Both the position numbers and the translations under genes were made by a program. Below the pieces are notes generated by a model. The model made no database searches, was not told where the DNA came from, and saw only the letters and a list, made by a program, of their open reading frames with translations. From contig NZ_CP017075.1 of assembly GCF_001742225.1 (NCBI RefSeq), positions 2,976,001 to 3,040,000 of the forward strand: a DNA stretch of 64,000 bases, in the 5' to 3' direction. The DNA is from Novosphingobium resinovorum. Lineage in GTDB: Bacteria; Pseudomonadota; Alphaproteobacteria; Sphingomonadales; Sphingomonadaceae. This document shows, piece after piece, positions 1 through 8,418 of the stretch. How positions within the stretch are numbered: position 1 is the stretch's first letter; each line of letters starts with the position of its first letter.

Positions 1-136
1 TGCGCCGTACCGGGCCGTCGGGTGTCAGCGGCCTTACCGGCGCGATCTGGCGCGGTACGGAGCATTGGTAGGCCTGTGCCAGCGCCGGAGCCGGAAGCAC
101 GGCCAAAGCCGCTGTGATAGTGGCGGCCAGCCTCAC
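1..136 (-). CDS. RNase T2-family ribonuclease, N-terminal part (runs off the left edge)
   Basis: Only the first 45 codons are in the window. A GTG start at 136 opens a signal peptide (positively charged Arg, then an Ala/Leu/Val-rich core ending ALA-QA), followed by AYQCSVPR and a Pro-rich stretch. I recognise this beginning from secreted RNase T2 (ribonuclease I-like) proteins of sphingomonads, which cleave RNA in the periplasm. The catalytic His motifs lie outside the window, so the family call rests on the N-terminus alone. The GTG overlaps the nadC stop codon by four bases (GTGA), which suggests translational coupling to nadC. Confidence 0.55.
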   Translation of the reverse strand, partial: MRLAATITAALAVLPAPALAQAYQCSVPRQIAPVRPLTPDGPVRR

Positions 137-993
137 AGCGGCGTGAAGTCCAGCCCGATATCGGCGGCCGGGGCGCTCTGCGTCAGGCGCCCCACCGAGA
201 CGTACGTGACGCCGCTGGCGGCGATGGCGCCGATGGTCCCCAGGTTGACGCCGCCCGAAGCCTCGGTCGGCACCCGGCCCGCTACCACCGCGACGGCCTC
301 GCGCAGCACGTCCGGTTTCATGTTGTCGAGCAGCAGGTGATGGGCGCCCGCCGCGATGGCCGGTTCGATCTGGTCGAGGTGATCGACCTCGCAGATGATC
401 TGCGCCACGCCCGCCGCCTTCGCCCGGGCCACCGCCGGGCCGACACCGCCGGCGACAAGGACGTGATTGTCCTTGATCATCGCCGCGTCCCACAGGCCCA
501 TGCGGTGGTTCTGCGCGCCGCCCATGCGGGTTGCGTACTTCTCCAAATGGCGCAGGCCGGGGATCGTCTTGCGGGTGTCGAGCAGGGTCGCGTGCCCGGC
601 CATGGCGTCCACGTACTCGCGGGTCATCGTGGCGATGCCCGACAGGTGCTGCACGGTGTTGAGGGCGCTGCGCTCCCCCGTCAGCATGGCGCGGGCATTG
701 CCGGTCAGGCGCATCAGCTGCGTTCCGGGAGCGACCTGCGCGCCTTCCTCGATGAGTATCTCGATCTCCATCGCCGGGTCGAGCTGGCGGAAGAACGCCG
801 CCGCGATCGGCAGGCCCGCGACGGTGATCGGATCGCGCGAATCCATAACGCCGGAGAACCTCGCGTCGGCGTCGATCACGCTTTCCGAAGTGACGTCACG
901 GCCGCCGCCGGGAAGACCTTCGCCAAGGTCTTCGGCCAAAGTGGCGGTGACGAATGCGGTGAGGTCGAAAGCCGGAAGCGAGAACTGGGTCAT
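133..993 (-). CDS. nadC: Nicotinate-nucleotide pyrophosphorylase (carboxylating)
   Basis: Quinolinate phosphoribosyltransferase. It converts quinolinate and PRPP to nicotinate mononucleotide, CO2 and pyrophosphate in cytoplasmic de novo NAD synthesis. The 286-residue product has the usual family length. Diagnostic stretches are visible in order: ERSALN, the substrate-binding LDTRKTIPGLR..EKYA segment, NHRMGL, IKDNH, EVDHL, LLLDNM, EASGG and VSVGRLT. No nadA or nadB is adjacent. Its stop codon overlaps the start of the RNase T2 gene, so the two are probably co-transcribed. The upstream gap is filled by palindromic repeats, and I see no clear promoter there. Confidence 0.96.
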   Translation of the reverse strand: MTQFSLPAFDLTAFVTATLAEDLGEGLPGGGRDVTSESVIDADARFSGVMDSRDPITVAGLPIAAAFFRQLDPAMEIEILIEEGAQVAPGTQLMRLTGNARAMLTGERSALNTVQHLSGIATMTREYVDAMAGHATLLDTRKTIPGLRHLEKYATRMGGAQNHRMGLWDAAMIKDNHVLVAGGVGPAVARAKAAGVAQIICEVDHLDQIEPAIAAGAHHLLLDNMKPDVLREAVAVVAGRVPTEASGGVNLGTIGAIAASGVTYVSVGRLTQSAPAADIGLDFTPL

Positions 994-1044
994 GGCCGGG
1001 TTATTTGCGCTTTATCTGCGGGTTGTCGAGTGAAGAAAGGGGAA

Positions 1045-1290
1045 GTCCTGGGGCCATTGCCCCAGACCCCGGAACTGTCGTCGTCGCGCGTGCAGCGGCG
1101 TCTGGGGTGATGGATGGGAGATCACATAGCCTGCGGCGCCTCCAACTCATTTCGTCATTGCGAGCGTAGCGAAGCAATCCAGAGCAGTTGAAGGCCGCCC
1201 TGGATTGCTTCGCTACGCTCGCAATGACGAAGGTTGAGGTCAGCACCCCAAGAAGCGGCGCGCACGACGACGACGGTACTGGGGTGCAGG
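1045..1290. repeat. Long imperfect palindromic element, copy 1 (GCCCCAGACCCC family)
   Basis: The outer arms are GCCCCAGACCCC followed by ACTGTCGTCGTCG (about 1057-1092) and its imperfect inverse around 1259-1285. The same arm family recurs at 9618-9765. This copy also holds a tight GGGGCCATTGCCCC hairpin at its left end and a CCCCTGC-type hairpin at its right end. A second, unrelated palindrome (1152-1231) sits between the arms. No gene is supported in the 332-base gap between nadC and the response regulator. Confidence 0.7.
1152..1231. repeat. REP-like palindrome, copy A (GCGTAGCGAAGCAATCC arms)
   Basis: Two arms of about 30 bases run from TCGTCATTGCGAGCG to the inverse CGCTCGCAATGACGA, separated by about 20 unpaired bases. 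A second copy lies at 5559-5639. Within the arms copy A has GCGTAGC/GCTACGC where copy B has GCATAGC/GCTATGC, so both sides changed together and pairing is kept. This is a dispersed extragenic palindrome. Its translation (VIASVAKQSR, LLRYARND) gives a spurious open frame. Confidence 0.85.
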
Positions 1291-1325
1291 GGGGCATGCT
1301 CCCCTGCTTCTACGCTTCCCAATTC

Positions 1326-2123
1326 TTAGTGAACGAACCGCGCGATTACGTCCCGATATGAACGCGAAACCTTCACCTGCGCGCCCGAATCGAGCACGAG
1401 GAAGCATTCGCCGTTCGTATGCGGCTTCACCTGACGCACCTGATTGAGATTCACGATCGTCGAGCGATGCACGCGCTGGAACACGCGCGGGTCGAGGCGG
1501 CGTTCGAGGTCCTTCATCGTCTCGCGCAGGATCAGCGAGTTGTCGGCGGTGCGGATGCACATGTAGTCGCCGGCAGCCTCGATGTGCTCGATCGAGTCGA
1601 CGTCGATCCGGAAAATCTGGCCGCGGTCCTTGATATTGATGAGCTTTTCGTAGCGGTCCGAGTTCGGGTCCGTCTCCTCGGGCATGTGATCCACCGCGTC
1701 GGGGGCGACTTCGGCGAGGACCGTCTTGAGCTTCTCCGCTTCTTCGGAACTGCGCTTCTCGGACAGGCGCTGGCGCACGCGGGCGAGGGTGTCGTCCAGC
1801 TTGCTCTCGTCCACCGGCTTCATCAGGTAGTTCACCGCGTTCGCCTCGAAGGCGCGGACGGCGTGTTCCTGGTAGGCGGTGACGAAGACGAACAGCGGCG
1901 GTTCGATCTCCATCACGCCCTTGACGACGGAAAAGCCGTCGAAGCCGGGCATCTGGATGTCGAGGAAGACGAGGTCGGGCTTTTCCGTCTTGATCTTGCG
2001 GATCGCCTCGCGCCCGTTCGCGCAAGTGTCGATGATCTCGACGTCGGGGTACTTTTCGAGCCGCAGTTGCAGGCCCTGAATTGCGAGTTTCTCATCGTCG
2101 ACGAGAATCGTGCGAATGGTCAT
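1326..2123 (-). CDS. LytTR-type response regulator
   Basis: Cytoplasmic response regulator of 265 residues. The N-terminal receiver domain (about 1-120) has the acidic pair D9-D10, the phospho-acceptor D55 in VFLDIQMPG, the T/Y-containing FVTAYQEH and the conserved K in YLMKPVDE. The C-terminal LytTR DNA-binding domain (about 160-265) contains RIDVDSIEHIEAAGDYM and FQRVHRSTIVNL. It lies 46 bases downstream of the histidine kinase on the same strand, so the pair forms an AlgZ/AlgR- or LytS/LytT-like operon. Targets cannot be read here. Confidence 0.93.
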   Translation of the reverse strand: MTIRTILVDDEKLAIQGLQLRLEKYPDVEIIDTCANGREAIRKIKTEKPDLVFLDIQMPGFDGFSVVKGVMEIEPPLFVFVTAYQEHAVRAFEANAVNYLMKPVDESKLDDTLARVRQRLSEKRSSEEAEKLKTVLAEVAPDAVDHMPEETDPNSDRYEKLINIKDRGQIFRIDVDSIEHIEAAGDYMCIRTADNSLILRETMKDLERRLDPRVFQRVHRSTIVNLNQVRQVKPHTNGECFLVLDSGAQVKVSRSYRDVIARFVH

Positions 2124-2169
2124 AGGTATGTGTCTCCGGTGCGGCTAACGCGCACGGGGCAGGATTGTT

Positions 2170-3330
2170 TCATCGCGCCATCTGAACGGGCTGACGCGCG
2201 GGTTCGGACATGTCCTCGGTGGTTTCGCGGCGCTCGAAAGGGAGTTCTATCACGACTGCGAAGCCGCCTTCCAGCGGTTCGATCGTTTCAAAACGGTGGT
2301 TCTCGCCATAGGCCTGCGACAGGCGGTCGCGGATGTTGGACAATCCCACGCCGGTGGAAACCGGCTCCCCTCCATCGTAGGTCATGCCCGATAGCCTGTT
2401 GTCGGTCGTGGGACTTTGCAAGCCCGGCCCGGTGTCCGAGACGGTGATGCGAAGCATCGGCCCGATGAGTTGCGTGGCGACGGTGATCTCGGCCCCGGCT
2501 TCCTGCTGGCTGACGGCGTACTTGATGGCGTTCTCGACCAACGGCTGGAGCAGCAGCGAGGGCAGCAACCCGGCTTCGGTGGCGGGATCGATGGTGAAGG
2601 TGGTGCGCAGCCGTTCCTCGAAGCGCATGCGCTCGATGTCGAGGTAGAGCTGAAGGGTCTCGACCTCCTGCTCCACGGTGACGCGTGCGGAGGGCTTGTT
2701 GATGAGCGTATAGCGCAAAAACGAGGACAGGCGGCTGAGCATCGCGTTGGCGGGCTCTGTCTGCTTCAGCAGCACCAGCGTCGAGATCGAGTTCAGCGTG
2801 TTGAACAGGAAGTGCGGGTTGAGCTGGTAGCGCAGCATCGCCAGCTGGGCACTGGTGGCCTGGGTCTCCAGCCGGATCAGCTGGTCGTTCTGCTCCTCCA
2901 CCTGCAGGTAGAAGTTCACCATGTAGTAGAGGGCGGTCCACGCACCCAGCAGCGTCGCGTCGAAGTAGAAGACGCCGAGGAACAGCTGCGCGAAGCTGTC
3001 CCCCTCGCCGCGCCAGAGCGAGATGACCCAGGCGTCTATGAACGCGTGCAGCGCCACCGCGACCGGCAGCATCAGCGCGGTCAGGCCCCAGGTGACGATC
3101 GGCCGGCGCTTGATCAGCGCGCGATAGATCACTGAGAGCACCAGCGAGACGGAGAAGCCCGTGATCGTGGCGATGACGACCAGGACAAGCGAGGCCGAGG
3201 ACTGGTTGTTCGCCAGCGTCGACATCGTGCGCAGCACCATGGCGCCGCCCCAGCCGATGAACTGCAGGCGCCAGAACGCGCGGTCCTTGTCGGCGAAGAA
3301 GGGAATGGGCTGGATAGGCAGGACGCTCAT
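2170..3330 (-). CDS. LytS/YehU-family sensor histidine kinase
   Basis: Membrane histidine kinase of 386 residues. The N-terminal half is hydrophobic with several predicted membrane spans (for example around FSVSLVLSVIY and LTALMLPVAVALHAFI). It is followed by the His_kinase family phospho-acceptor motif NPHFLFNTLNS near residue 173 and a C-terminal HATPase_c domain with LLLQPLVENAIKYAV (N-box), DTGPG (G1) and GVGLSNIRDRL (G2). It should phosphorylate the regulator encoded just downstream. The input signal is unknown. Confidence 0.93.
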   Translation of the reverse strand: MSVLPIQPIPFFADKDRAFWRLQFIGWGGAMVLRTMSTLANNQSSASLVLVVIATITGFSVSLVLSVIYRALIKRRPIVTWGLTALMLPVAVALHAFIDAWVISLWRGEGDSFAQLFLGVFYFDATLLGAWTALYYMVNFYLQVEEQNDQLIRLETQATSAQLAMLRYQLNPHFLFNTLNSISTLVLLKQTEPANAMLSRLSSFLRYTLINKPSARVTVEQEVETLQLYLDIERMRFEERLRTTFTIDPATEAGLLPSLLLQPLVENAIKYAVSQQEAGAEITVATQLIGPMLRITVSDTGPGLQSPTTDNRLSGMTYDGGEPVSTGVGLSNIRDRLSQAYGENHRFETIEPLEGGFAVVIELPFERRETTEDMSEPARQPVQMAR

Positions 3331-3366
3331 GCGGGCAAACCTAGACGATCTTGTAAAGGTTTCAAA

Positions 3367-4065
3367 TCATGCGCCACGTGCGGCCTTCACGGCTTCCGAC
3401 AACTGGTCGAAGCCGACCGCGCCGGGAATGAGCTTGTCGCCCGCGATCCAGCTGGGGGTGCCGGAGAAGCCGAGGCGCTGGGCCATTTCCATGCTGCGGC
3501 CAAGCTCGGCCTCCACCGTCGGGCTGGCGGCGATGCGGCGGGCGCGGTCCATGTCGAGGCCGATGGCCTTGGCGACTGCCTCGATGGTGGGCGCATCGAC
3601 CTGTCCGGCCTTGTACATGGCATCGTGGAACTGGGCGTACTTGCCCTGTTCGGCGGCGGCGAGGGCCATCTTGGCGGCATCCGGGCTGTGCGGGCTGATG
3701 ATCGGCAGTTCGCGCACGACGATGCGCAGGTCCGGGTTCTTCGCGATCAGCTGGGCGACGTCGGGCAGGCTCTGGCGGCAGTAACCGCAGGCATAGTCGG
3801 AGAACTCGACCAGCGTGACCTTGCCGTTCGGATTGCCGAGCACGGCGCCGGGGAAGGGCGTCTCGACCGCCTGACGGACTCCGCCGAGCGCCTTGGCGGC
3901 TTCGCGGCGGCGCAGTTCGTCCATCGCCTGCGGCAGTATCTCAGGGTTTTCGAGGATGTAGTCGTGGACCACGTGCTGCACGGCGATGCGGCCGCCGTAC
4001 CAGCCTGCGCCGCCGACGACGGCCAGTCCCACGATCCCCATTGCGAACTTGCCGGCTGTACTCAT
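3367..4065 (-). CDS. DsbA-family thiol:disulfide oxidoreductase
   Basis: Periplasmic thioredoxin-fold protein with an N-terminal membrane anchor or signal (MGIVGLAVVGGAGWYGG). A short helical region follows, then the DsbA/Com1-type domain: VTLVEFSDYACGYC with the CGYC active site near residue 94, RELPIISPHS, and the cis-Pro loop GFSGTPSWIAG. I chose the ATG at 4065. An earlier start at 4143 would add a polar leader and overlap the upstream peptidase gene by 35 bases. It follows the M48 peptidase by 43 bases, which suggests one envelope quality-control operon. Confidence 0.9.
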   Translation of the reverse strand: MSTAGKFAMGIVGLAVVGGAGWYGGRIAVQHVVHDYILENPEILPQAMDELRRREAAKALGGVRQAVETPFPGAVLGNPNGKVTLVEFSDYACGYCRQSLPDVAQLIAKNPDLRIVVRELPIISPHSPDAAKMALAAAEQGKYAQFHDAMYKAGQVDAPTIEAVAKAIGLDMDRARRIAASPTVEAELGRSMEMAQRLGFSGTPSWIAGDKLIPGAVGFDQLSEAVKAARGA

Positions 4066-4108
4066 GACGTTGATAAATACCTGTCTTGATTGGCGTTTTG
4101 CGGACGCT

Positions 4109-5470
4109 TTAGCGCCGCTTCTTGTCGCGTTCCAGTTCGGCACGCGCCTGCATCTCGATGTCCTGCGCGCGGATCCAGTCCGGTGAGCCTTGCGCCAGCC
4201 CCGTCTCTGCCGCCTGGGCGCTGCGCAGGGCTTCCTCCATGCGGCCGGAGAGCACCTGCTGCTCGGCGCTGGCGAGGTAGGCGCGGGGCATGTCGCCGTT
4301 GGCGGCGTAGATCATGCCCAGCTGATACCAGGTGAAAGGGTTCTCCCGGTCGCGCGCGGCGGCAGTCTTGAGGACTTCCTGCGCTTCCTTGTAGTTTGCC
4401 GGGTCCTCGGTCGCCATCAGCGCGTGGCCGAAGAGGGTGGCGATCAGCGGCGTGTTGCCGGAAATCGCGTTGGCCTTGCGCAGCATAGGCAGCGCTTCGG
4501 CAGGCTTGCCCGCCTCGAGCAGGATCTGGCCGTCGAGCTCCAGGAAATAGGGATCGTTCGGATCGGTGGCGATCAGCGCCTCGGTTTCGGCGCGGGCCTC
4601 GGCGAACTTCGATTCGCGATGGAAGGCATAGGCGCGGGCGTAACGGGCGGGGACCGAGTTGTCGGTCATCGGGTACTTGCGCAGGACCTGATAAGGCTCG
4701 GCAAGGAAGCCGAAGAGCTTGGCCTTGGCGCGCAGGAAGCGTTTCTGGATCGCCGCGTCGTCCGGCTTTTCCCAGGCGGCGTCCTTCTCGTAGGTGTCCT
4801 TGAGCGTGGCGATGCGGTCGCCGGTCAGGGGGTGGCTGGAGTAGAACTCGTCCCCGTCCTTGGGGCGGTAGCCGTAGCGGAACTCCATGTTCTGGAGCTT
4901 CTCGAAGAAGGCGATGGAGCCGCGCCCGCTGATCCCGGCCTTCGACAGATACTGCGCGCCCGCCGCGTCGGCCGAGGCTTCCTGCGAGCGGTTATAGGCG
5001 AGATACTTGCCCATCGCCGCCTGCTGCCCGGCCATGATGACGCCCATCGCCGCCTCGCCGCCGCCCGCCGCCGCGGCCGCCGCGCCGAGCAGGAGCGAGA
5101 GCAGCGAGATATTGGTCGCGCCCTTGCCGCCCATGTTGAGCACCGCATGGCCGCCGGTCACGTGGCCGAGTTCGTGCGCGACGACGCCCTGCACTTCGGC
5201 GGCGGTGTCCGCCTCGTCGATGAGCCCGGAATTGACGTAGACCGCCTGCCCGCCCGCGACGAAGGCGTTGACCGAGGAATCGTTGACGAGGACGATGTCG
5301 ACGTCGCCCGGCCTCAGGCCCGAGGCCTTGACCAGCGGCGCGGCCATGTCGCGCAGCAGCGCTTCGGTTTCGGCATCGCGCAGGATCGACTGGGCCGAAG
5401 CGGGAGCGGCGCAGGCCCCGAGCAGCGCGGGAATCGCGAACAGCAGGGCAGGTAGTCGCAGCTTGGGCAT
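4109..5470 (-). CDS. M48-family metalloprotease with TPR-like tail (BepA-like)
   Basis: Envelope zinc peptidase of 453 residues from the ATG at 5470. An earlier ATG at 5575 would run the gene into a palindromic repeat and is rejected. The N-terminus is a signal peptide with LLGACAAPASAQS, compatible with either a lipobox or signal peptidase I cleavage. The zinc motif HELGH lies near residue 100, inside GVVAHELGHVTGGHA, and a downstream EASADAAGA supplies the third ligand. The C-terminal half is alpha-helical with TPR-like repeats (ARAETEALIATDPNDPYFLE, AEALPMLRKANA). This layout matches BepA-type proteases that act on outer-membrane proteins. Confidence 0.92.
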   Translation of the reverse strand: MPKLRLPALLFAIPALLGACAAPASAQSILRDAETEALLRDMAAPLVKASGLRPGDVDIVLVNDSSVNAFVAGGQAVYVNSGLIDEADTAAEVQGVVAHELGHVTGGHAVLNMGGKGATNISLLSLLLGAAAAAAGGGEAAMGVIMAGQQAAMGKYLAYNRSQEASADAAGAQYLSKAGISGRGSIAFFEKLQNMEFRYGYRPKDGDEFYSSHPLTGDRIATLKDTYEKDAAWEKPDDAAIQKRFLRAKAKLFGFLAEPYQVLRKYPMTDNSVPARYARAYAFHRESKFAEARAETEALIATDPNDPYFLELDGQILLEAGKPAEALPMLRKANAISGNTPLIATLFGHALMATEDPANYKEAQEVLKTAAARDRENPFTWYQLGMIYAANGDMPRAYLASAEQQVLSGRMEEALRSAQAAETGLAQGSPDWIRAQDIEMQARAELERDKKRR

Positions 5471-5558
5471 CGGCTCTCTTGGGGACCCCGGGGGCTTAAC
5501 CGGCGATGAAGCCGCATGCATGCACGGTTGGGGTGGAGGTGTCGAGGCCCACGCCTCT

Positions 5559-5639
5559 TTCGTCATTGCGAGCATAGCGAAGCAATCCAGGGCAACACTA
5601 CGCCGCCCTGGATTGCTTCGCTATGCTCGCAATGACGAA
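5559..5639. repeat. REP-like palindrome, copy B (GCATAGCGAAGCAATCC arms)
   Basis: Arms of 35 bases (5559-5593 and 5605-5639) pair perfectly around an 11-base centre. It is the same family as 1152-1231 but with GCATAGC/GCTATGC in place of GCGTAGC/GCTACGC. It lies between the PAS-protein gene, whose stop is 7 bases to the right, and the peptidase start. It could act as a transcription attenuator or as a REP-type repeat. Confidence 0.88.
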
Positions 5640-5646
5640 GGGAGGT

Positions 5647-6984
5647 TTAGCCCAACAGCCGCCTTGCCGCCCGCTGTAGCAGCGCTTCGTCGTCGCTCAC
5701 TTCCCCGACCAGCACGACCTCGCCATTGGCCAGACGCCGCGCGACGAGCACGGTGAATTCCTCGCCTGTGGCATCGAGTTCTGCCAGCGGGCGTGCCTCG
5801 ATCGCGCGCAGTTCGCTGGCGAGGCGTTCACGGGCATTCGCGGGCACGGTGCCGGCTTCCTCGCGGCGCAGGCGGCGTTCCTCGCGGACCAGCGCCTTCA
5901 CGCCGCCGGGCGTCGCCGCGAGATGCGCGGAGAGCGTGCCGACCGCGAGGCCGATCCGTCCGGCATGGGCGATGACGGTGGCGAATTCGGTCAGGCGGGT
6001 CTTGTCGTAGTCGGCGCCGAACACGAGCTTGACCAGCGGCAACAGCGGCGCGCGTTCCTGCGCTTTCAGCCCTGCGTCCTCGATCAGTTCGGCGAGGTCT
6101 TCCGGGGCGTCCTGCGCCGCCAGCGCGAAGTCGTGGGCGCGGCCGATCGCGTCGTAGAGCGCCTGATGCGAGCGCTCCTCGCTGCGCCGGGCCAGCAGCG
6201 CCAGTTCGCGCGCGGAGGCGAGCCAGTCGGCGAGGCCCATTGCGTGATCGACGAAGGAGGTCGGCTCGGCCTCGAAGGAGAAGCCGGGGCTCGGCAGTTC
6301 CATCGGGGTATAGGCGTCGATCGCGGGAAGTGAGAAGTCGCCACTGCCGAAATCCGCAGGCCCGTCCGCCCAGTCGGTCAGCGGTTCGGGCGCGCGCAGC
6401 ATGGCCGGGCGCCCGTCCATGCCGTCGTCGGCCTCGCCCGGCTGGCGACGGGGAGGCAGCGGCTCGGCGCTCTCCTTCCAGTTGATCACGCCGTAGATGT
6501 AGTCGATCCGCTGCCCGTCGCGCGAAAAGGGCATCAGGATGCCGCGATAGAGCACCGTCATGCCCTGCGGGTTGACGTACTCGGCCTCGAACCCGATCGG
6601 CGCCTCATTGGCGAGGATCTGCATGTAGTGGTCGGTGATGCGGGAGAGCAGCGAGCCGCTGGGCACATCGGCAAGGCGACGGATCGTCCCTTGCGCGTCG
6701 CACTCCTGCACCAGCATCGCGCCGACATAGGCGATGGCGGGATCTTCGATCCCGTCCGTGAAGTCGAGCAGGACGCTGCGCGGGCCGAAATCGGGCAAGT
6801 TGGCGGGATCGAGGTCGGCGATGTCGGGGAAGGTCTTCTCGCCCAGCAGGCTTGCCCAGAAATTGTAGGCGCGCACCTGCATGCGGCGCTCGTCGTTGCC
6901 CGGCTTGGCGACCGGGGCGGCGGCGGTGACGTCTTCCCCTTCGGAATTGCCTTCACCCGAAAACTCGCCGCGCAAACTGTCCAT
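5647..6984 (-). CDS. PAS-domain protein of unknown function
   Basis: Predicted cytoplasmic protein of 445 residues. The N-terminal region (about 35-170) looks like a PAS_5-type domain: YNFWASLLGEKTFPDIADLDP, LLDFTDGIEDPAIAYVG, RGILMPFSRDG and IDYIYGVINW. The middle is an acidic, Pro-rich linker. The C-terminal part is helical and rich in Ala, Arg and Glu (LAELIEDAGLKAQERAP, EERRLRREEAG) with no output domain I recognise. No kinase, GGDEF or DNA-binding motif is visible. It stands alone between a repeat and the MFS gene. Confidence 0.75.
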   Translation of the reverse strand: MDSLRGEFSGEGNSEGEDVTAAAPVAKPGNDERRMQVRAYNFWASLLGEKTFPDIADLDPANLPDFGPRSVLLDFTDGIEDPAIAYVGAMLVQECDAQGTIRRLADVPSGSLLSRITDHYMQILANEAPIGFEAEYVNPQGMTVLYRGILMPFSRDGQRIDYIYGVINWKESAEPLPPRRQPGEADDGMDGRPAMLRAPEPLTDWADGPADFGSGDFSLPAIDAYTPMELPSPGFSFEAEPTSFVDHAMGLADWLASARELALLARRSEERSHQALYDAIGRAHDFALAAQDAPEDLAELIEDAGLKAQERAPLLPLVKLVFGADYDKTRLTEFATVIAHAGRIGLAVGTLSAHLAATPGGVKALVREERRLRREEAGTVPANARERLASELRAIEARPLAELDATGEEFTVLVARRLANGEVVLVGEVSDDEALLQRAARRLLG

Positions 6985-7076
6985 GTCGAATCCCGACTCG
7001 CCCCTGTAGAGGGCCGGTTCTGGCGCAACATGGTGTAATAAGGATTAAGTTGCGCCCGTGGAGCTTGCCGGAATCA

Positions 7077-8378
7077 TCAGGCCTGCTTGATGATTCCCTC
7101 GCCCGGCTTGGGCAGCGGGGCAAGGATGCGTAAGGCCACGAAGGAGACGATCAGGAAGATCGATCCGGCGTGCAGCGCGAAGGGCAGGTCCCTCCAGTCG
7201 GCCAGCGCCCCCCAGGTCCACGCGCCCAGGGCCATCCCGCCGAAGGTCACCGCCTGGTAGATCGACAGGCACCGGCCGAGGATCGCATCCGGGGAACGCA
7301 GCTGCACGGCCGTATTCAGCGTCGTCAGGATCATCACCCAGGCCATGCCCGATACGAAGGCAGCGGGCAGGGCGTAGGCGATCCGGTCCACCTCGGCGAT
7401 CAGCGACAGCGAGAACACGAACATCACCGCCCCCATCGCGAGAATGCCCTCGAGCCCGATCCTGCGGCGGATCGGCCCGGTCAGCGGGGCGGCGGTGATC
7501 GAGCCGATGCCGAACAGGCCGAGCATCAACCCGTAGTCCAGCTCATCGCCATGGATCGGCCCGTTCACCACGGTCGGCAGCAGCGACTGGTAGGCGGCAA
7601 GGCTGAACCCGAGTGCGAAGCAGCGCGCCAGAATGCGGCGTAGCTGCGGGTTGGTGGCGCAGTAACGGATGCCGACGCCCACGGCGGGCAGGATCGGGCG
7701 GCGCTCGATCTGGCGCGGCGGCGGCTTCCACCACAACAGCACGCCGATCAGGCCGATGTAGCTTATCGCATTGAAAGCGAAGGCGAACGATACGTCCCAA
7801 ATGGAGATCAGCAATCCGCCCAGCGCCGGGCCGACCGAACGGGCGATGTTGAAGGAGATCGAATTGAGCGCGATCGCCTGCGGCAGCTCGCGCGGTTCTA
7901 CCTGCTGGCGCACCGAGGCCTGCCATGCCGGGGAGTTCAGCGCAGTGCCGATGCCGACGCTCAGCGTGAAAGCCAGCAGCAGGAACGGCGTCAGCATGTG
8001 CGCGTAGGCCATCGCCGCCAGCGCGGCCGAGACCACCAGCATCCCCACTTGCGCGGTCAGCATGACGAGGCGGCGGTCATAGTTGTCGGCGATGGCGCCC
8101 GCGAAGACGCCGAACAGCATGATCGGAACCGTCGCCGATGCCTGCACTAGCGCGACGAGCTGGTGCGAGGCGGTCAGCTCGGTCATCATCCAGGCGGCCG
8201 CAACGCCCTGCAGCGTGCCGCCGAGGTTCGAGAACAAGTTGGCGGTCCAGATCGCGCGGAACACCGGATAGCGAAAAGGCGAGAACGCGCCCGTCGGCGG
8301 AGGCGGTACAAGGTCCGCCGTTGCCACCTCGACCGTCTTTTCGACGGCCTGCTCGATCCTGTCCTCTTCCCGTCTCAC
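7077..8378 (-). CDS. Major facilitator superfamily transporter (MFS_3/enterobactin-exporter-like)
   Basis: Inner-membrane secondary transporter of 433 residues with alternating hydrophobic spans typical of 12-TM MFS proteins. Recognisable pieces are FRAIWTANLFSNLGGTLQGVAAAWMM at the start, the loop-2 motif GAIADNYDRR and AFVSGMAWVMILTTLNTAVQ in the second half. The N-terminal tail before the first span is charged and cytoplasmic. The MFS_3 group includes siderophore and drug exporters. The substrate cannot be read from sequence, and the neighbours give no clue. Confidence 0.88.
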   Translation of the reverse strand: MRREEDRIEQAVEKTVEVATADLVPPPPTGAFSPFRYPVFRAIWTANLFSNLGGTLQGVAAAWMMTELTASHQLVALVQASATVPIMLFGVFAGAIADNYDRRLVMLTAQVGMLVVSAALAAMAYAHMLTPFLLLAFTLSVGIGTALNSPAWQASVRQQVEPRELPQAIALNSISFNIARSVGPALGGLLISIWDVSFAFAFNAISYIGLIGVLLWWKPPPRQIERRPILPAVGVGIRYCATNPQLRRILARCFALGFSLAAYQSLLPTVVNGPIHGDELDYGLMLGLFGIGSITAAPLTGPIRRRIGLEGILAMGAVMFVFSLSLIAEVDRIAYALPAAFVSGMAWVMILTTLNTAVQLRSPDAILGRCLSIYQAVTFGGMALGAWTWGALADWRDLPFALHAGSIFLIVSFVALRILAPLPKPGEGIIKQA

Positions 8379-8418
8379 ATTTCAGGCGTAAGGCGCGGCG
8401 GTGGCGGGGGCAAGTCGG

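Noticed and set aside
337..1110. Long open frames opposite nadC, the response regulator, the peptidase, the helicase and the BREX genes
   Set aside because: They are mirror frames caused by high GC at third codon positions. The protein motifs are all on the other strand.
1001..1297. Minus-strand open frame containing VIASVAKQSR...LLRYARND
   Set aside because: It is the translation of a palindromic DNA repeat, also found at 5559-5639 in another context, and not a protein gene.
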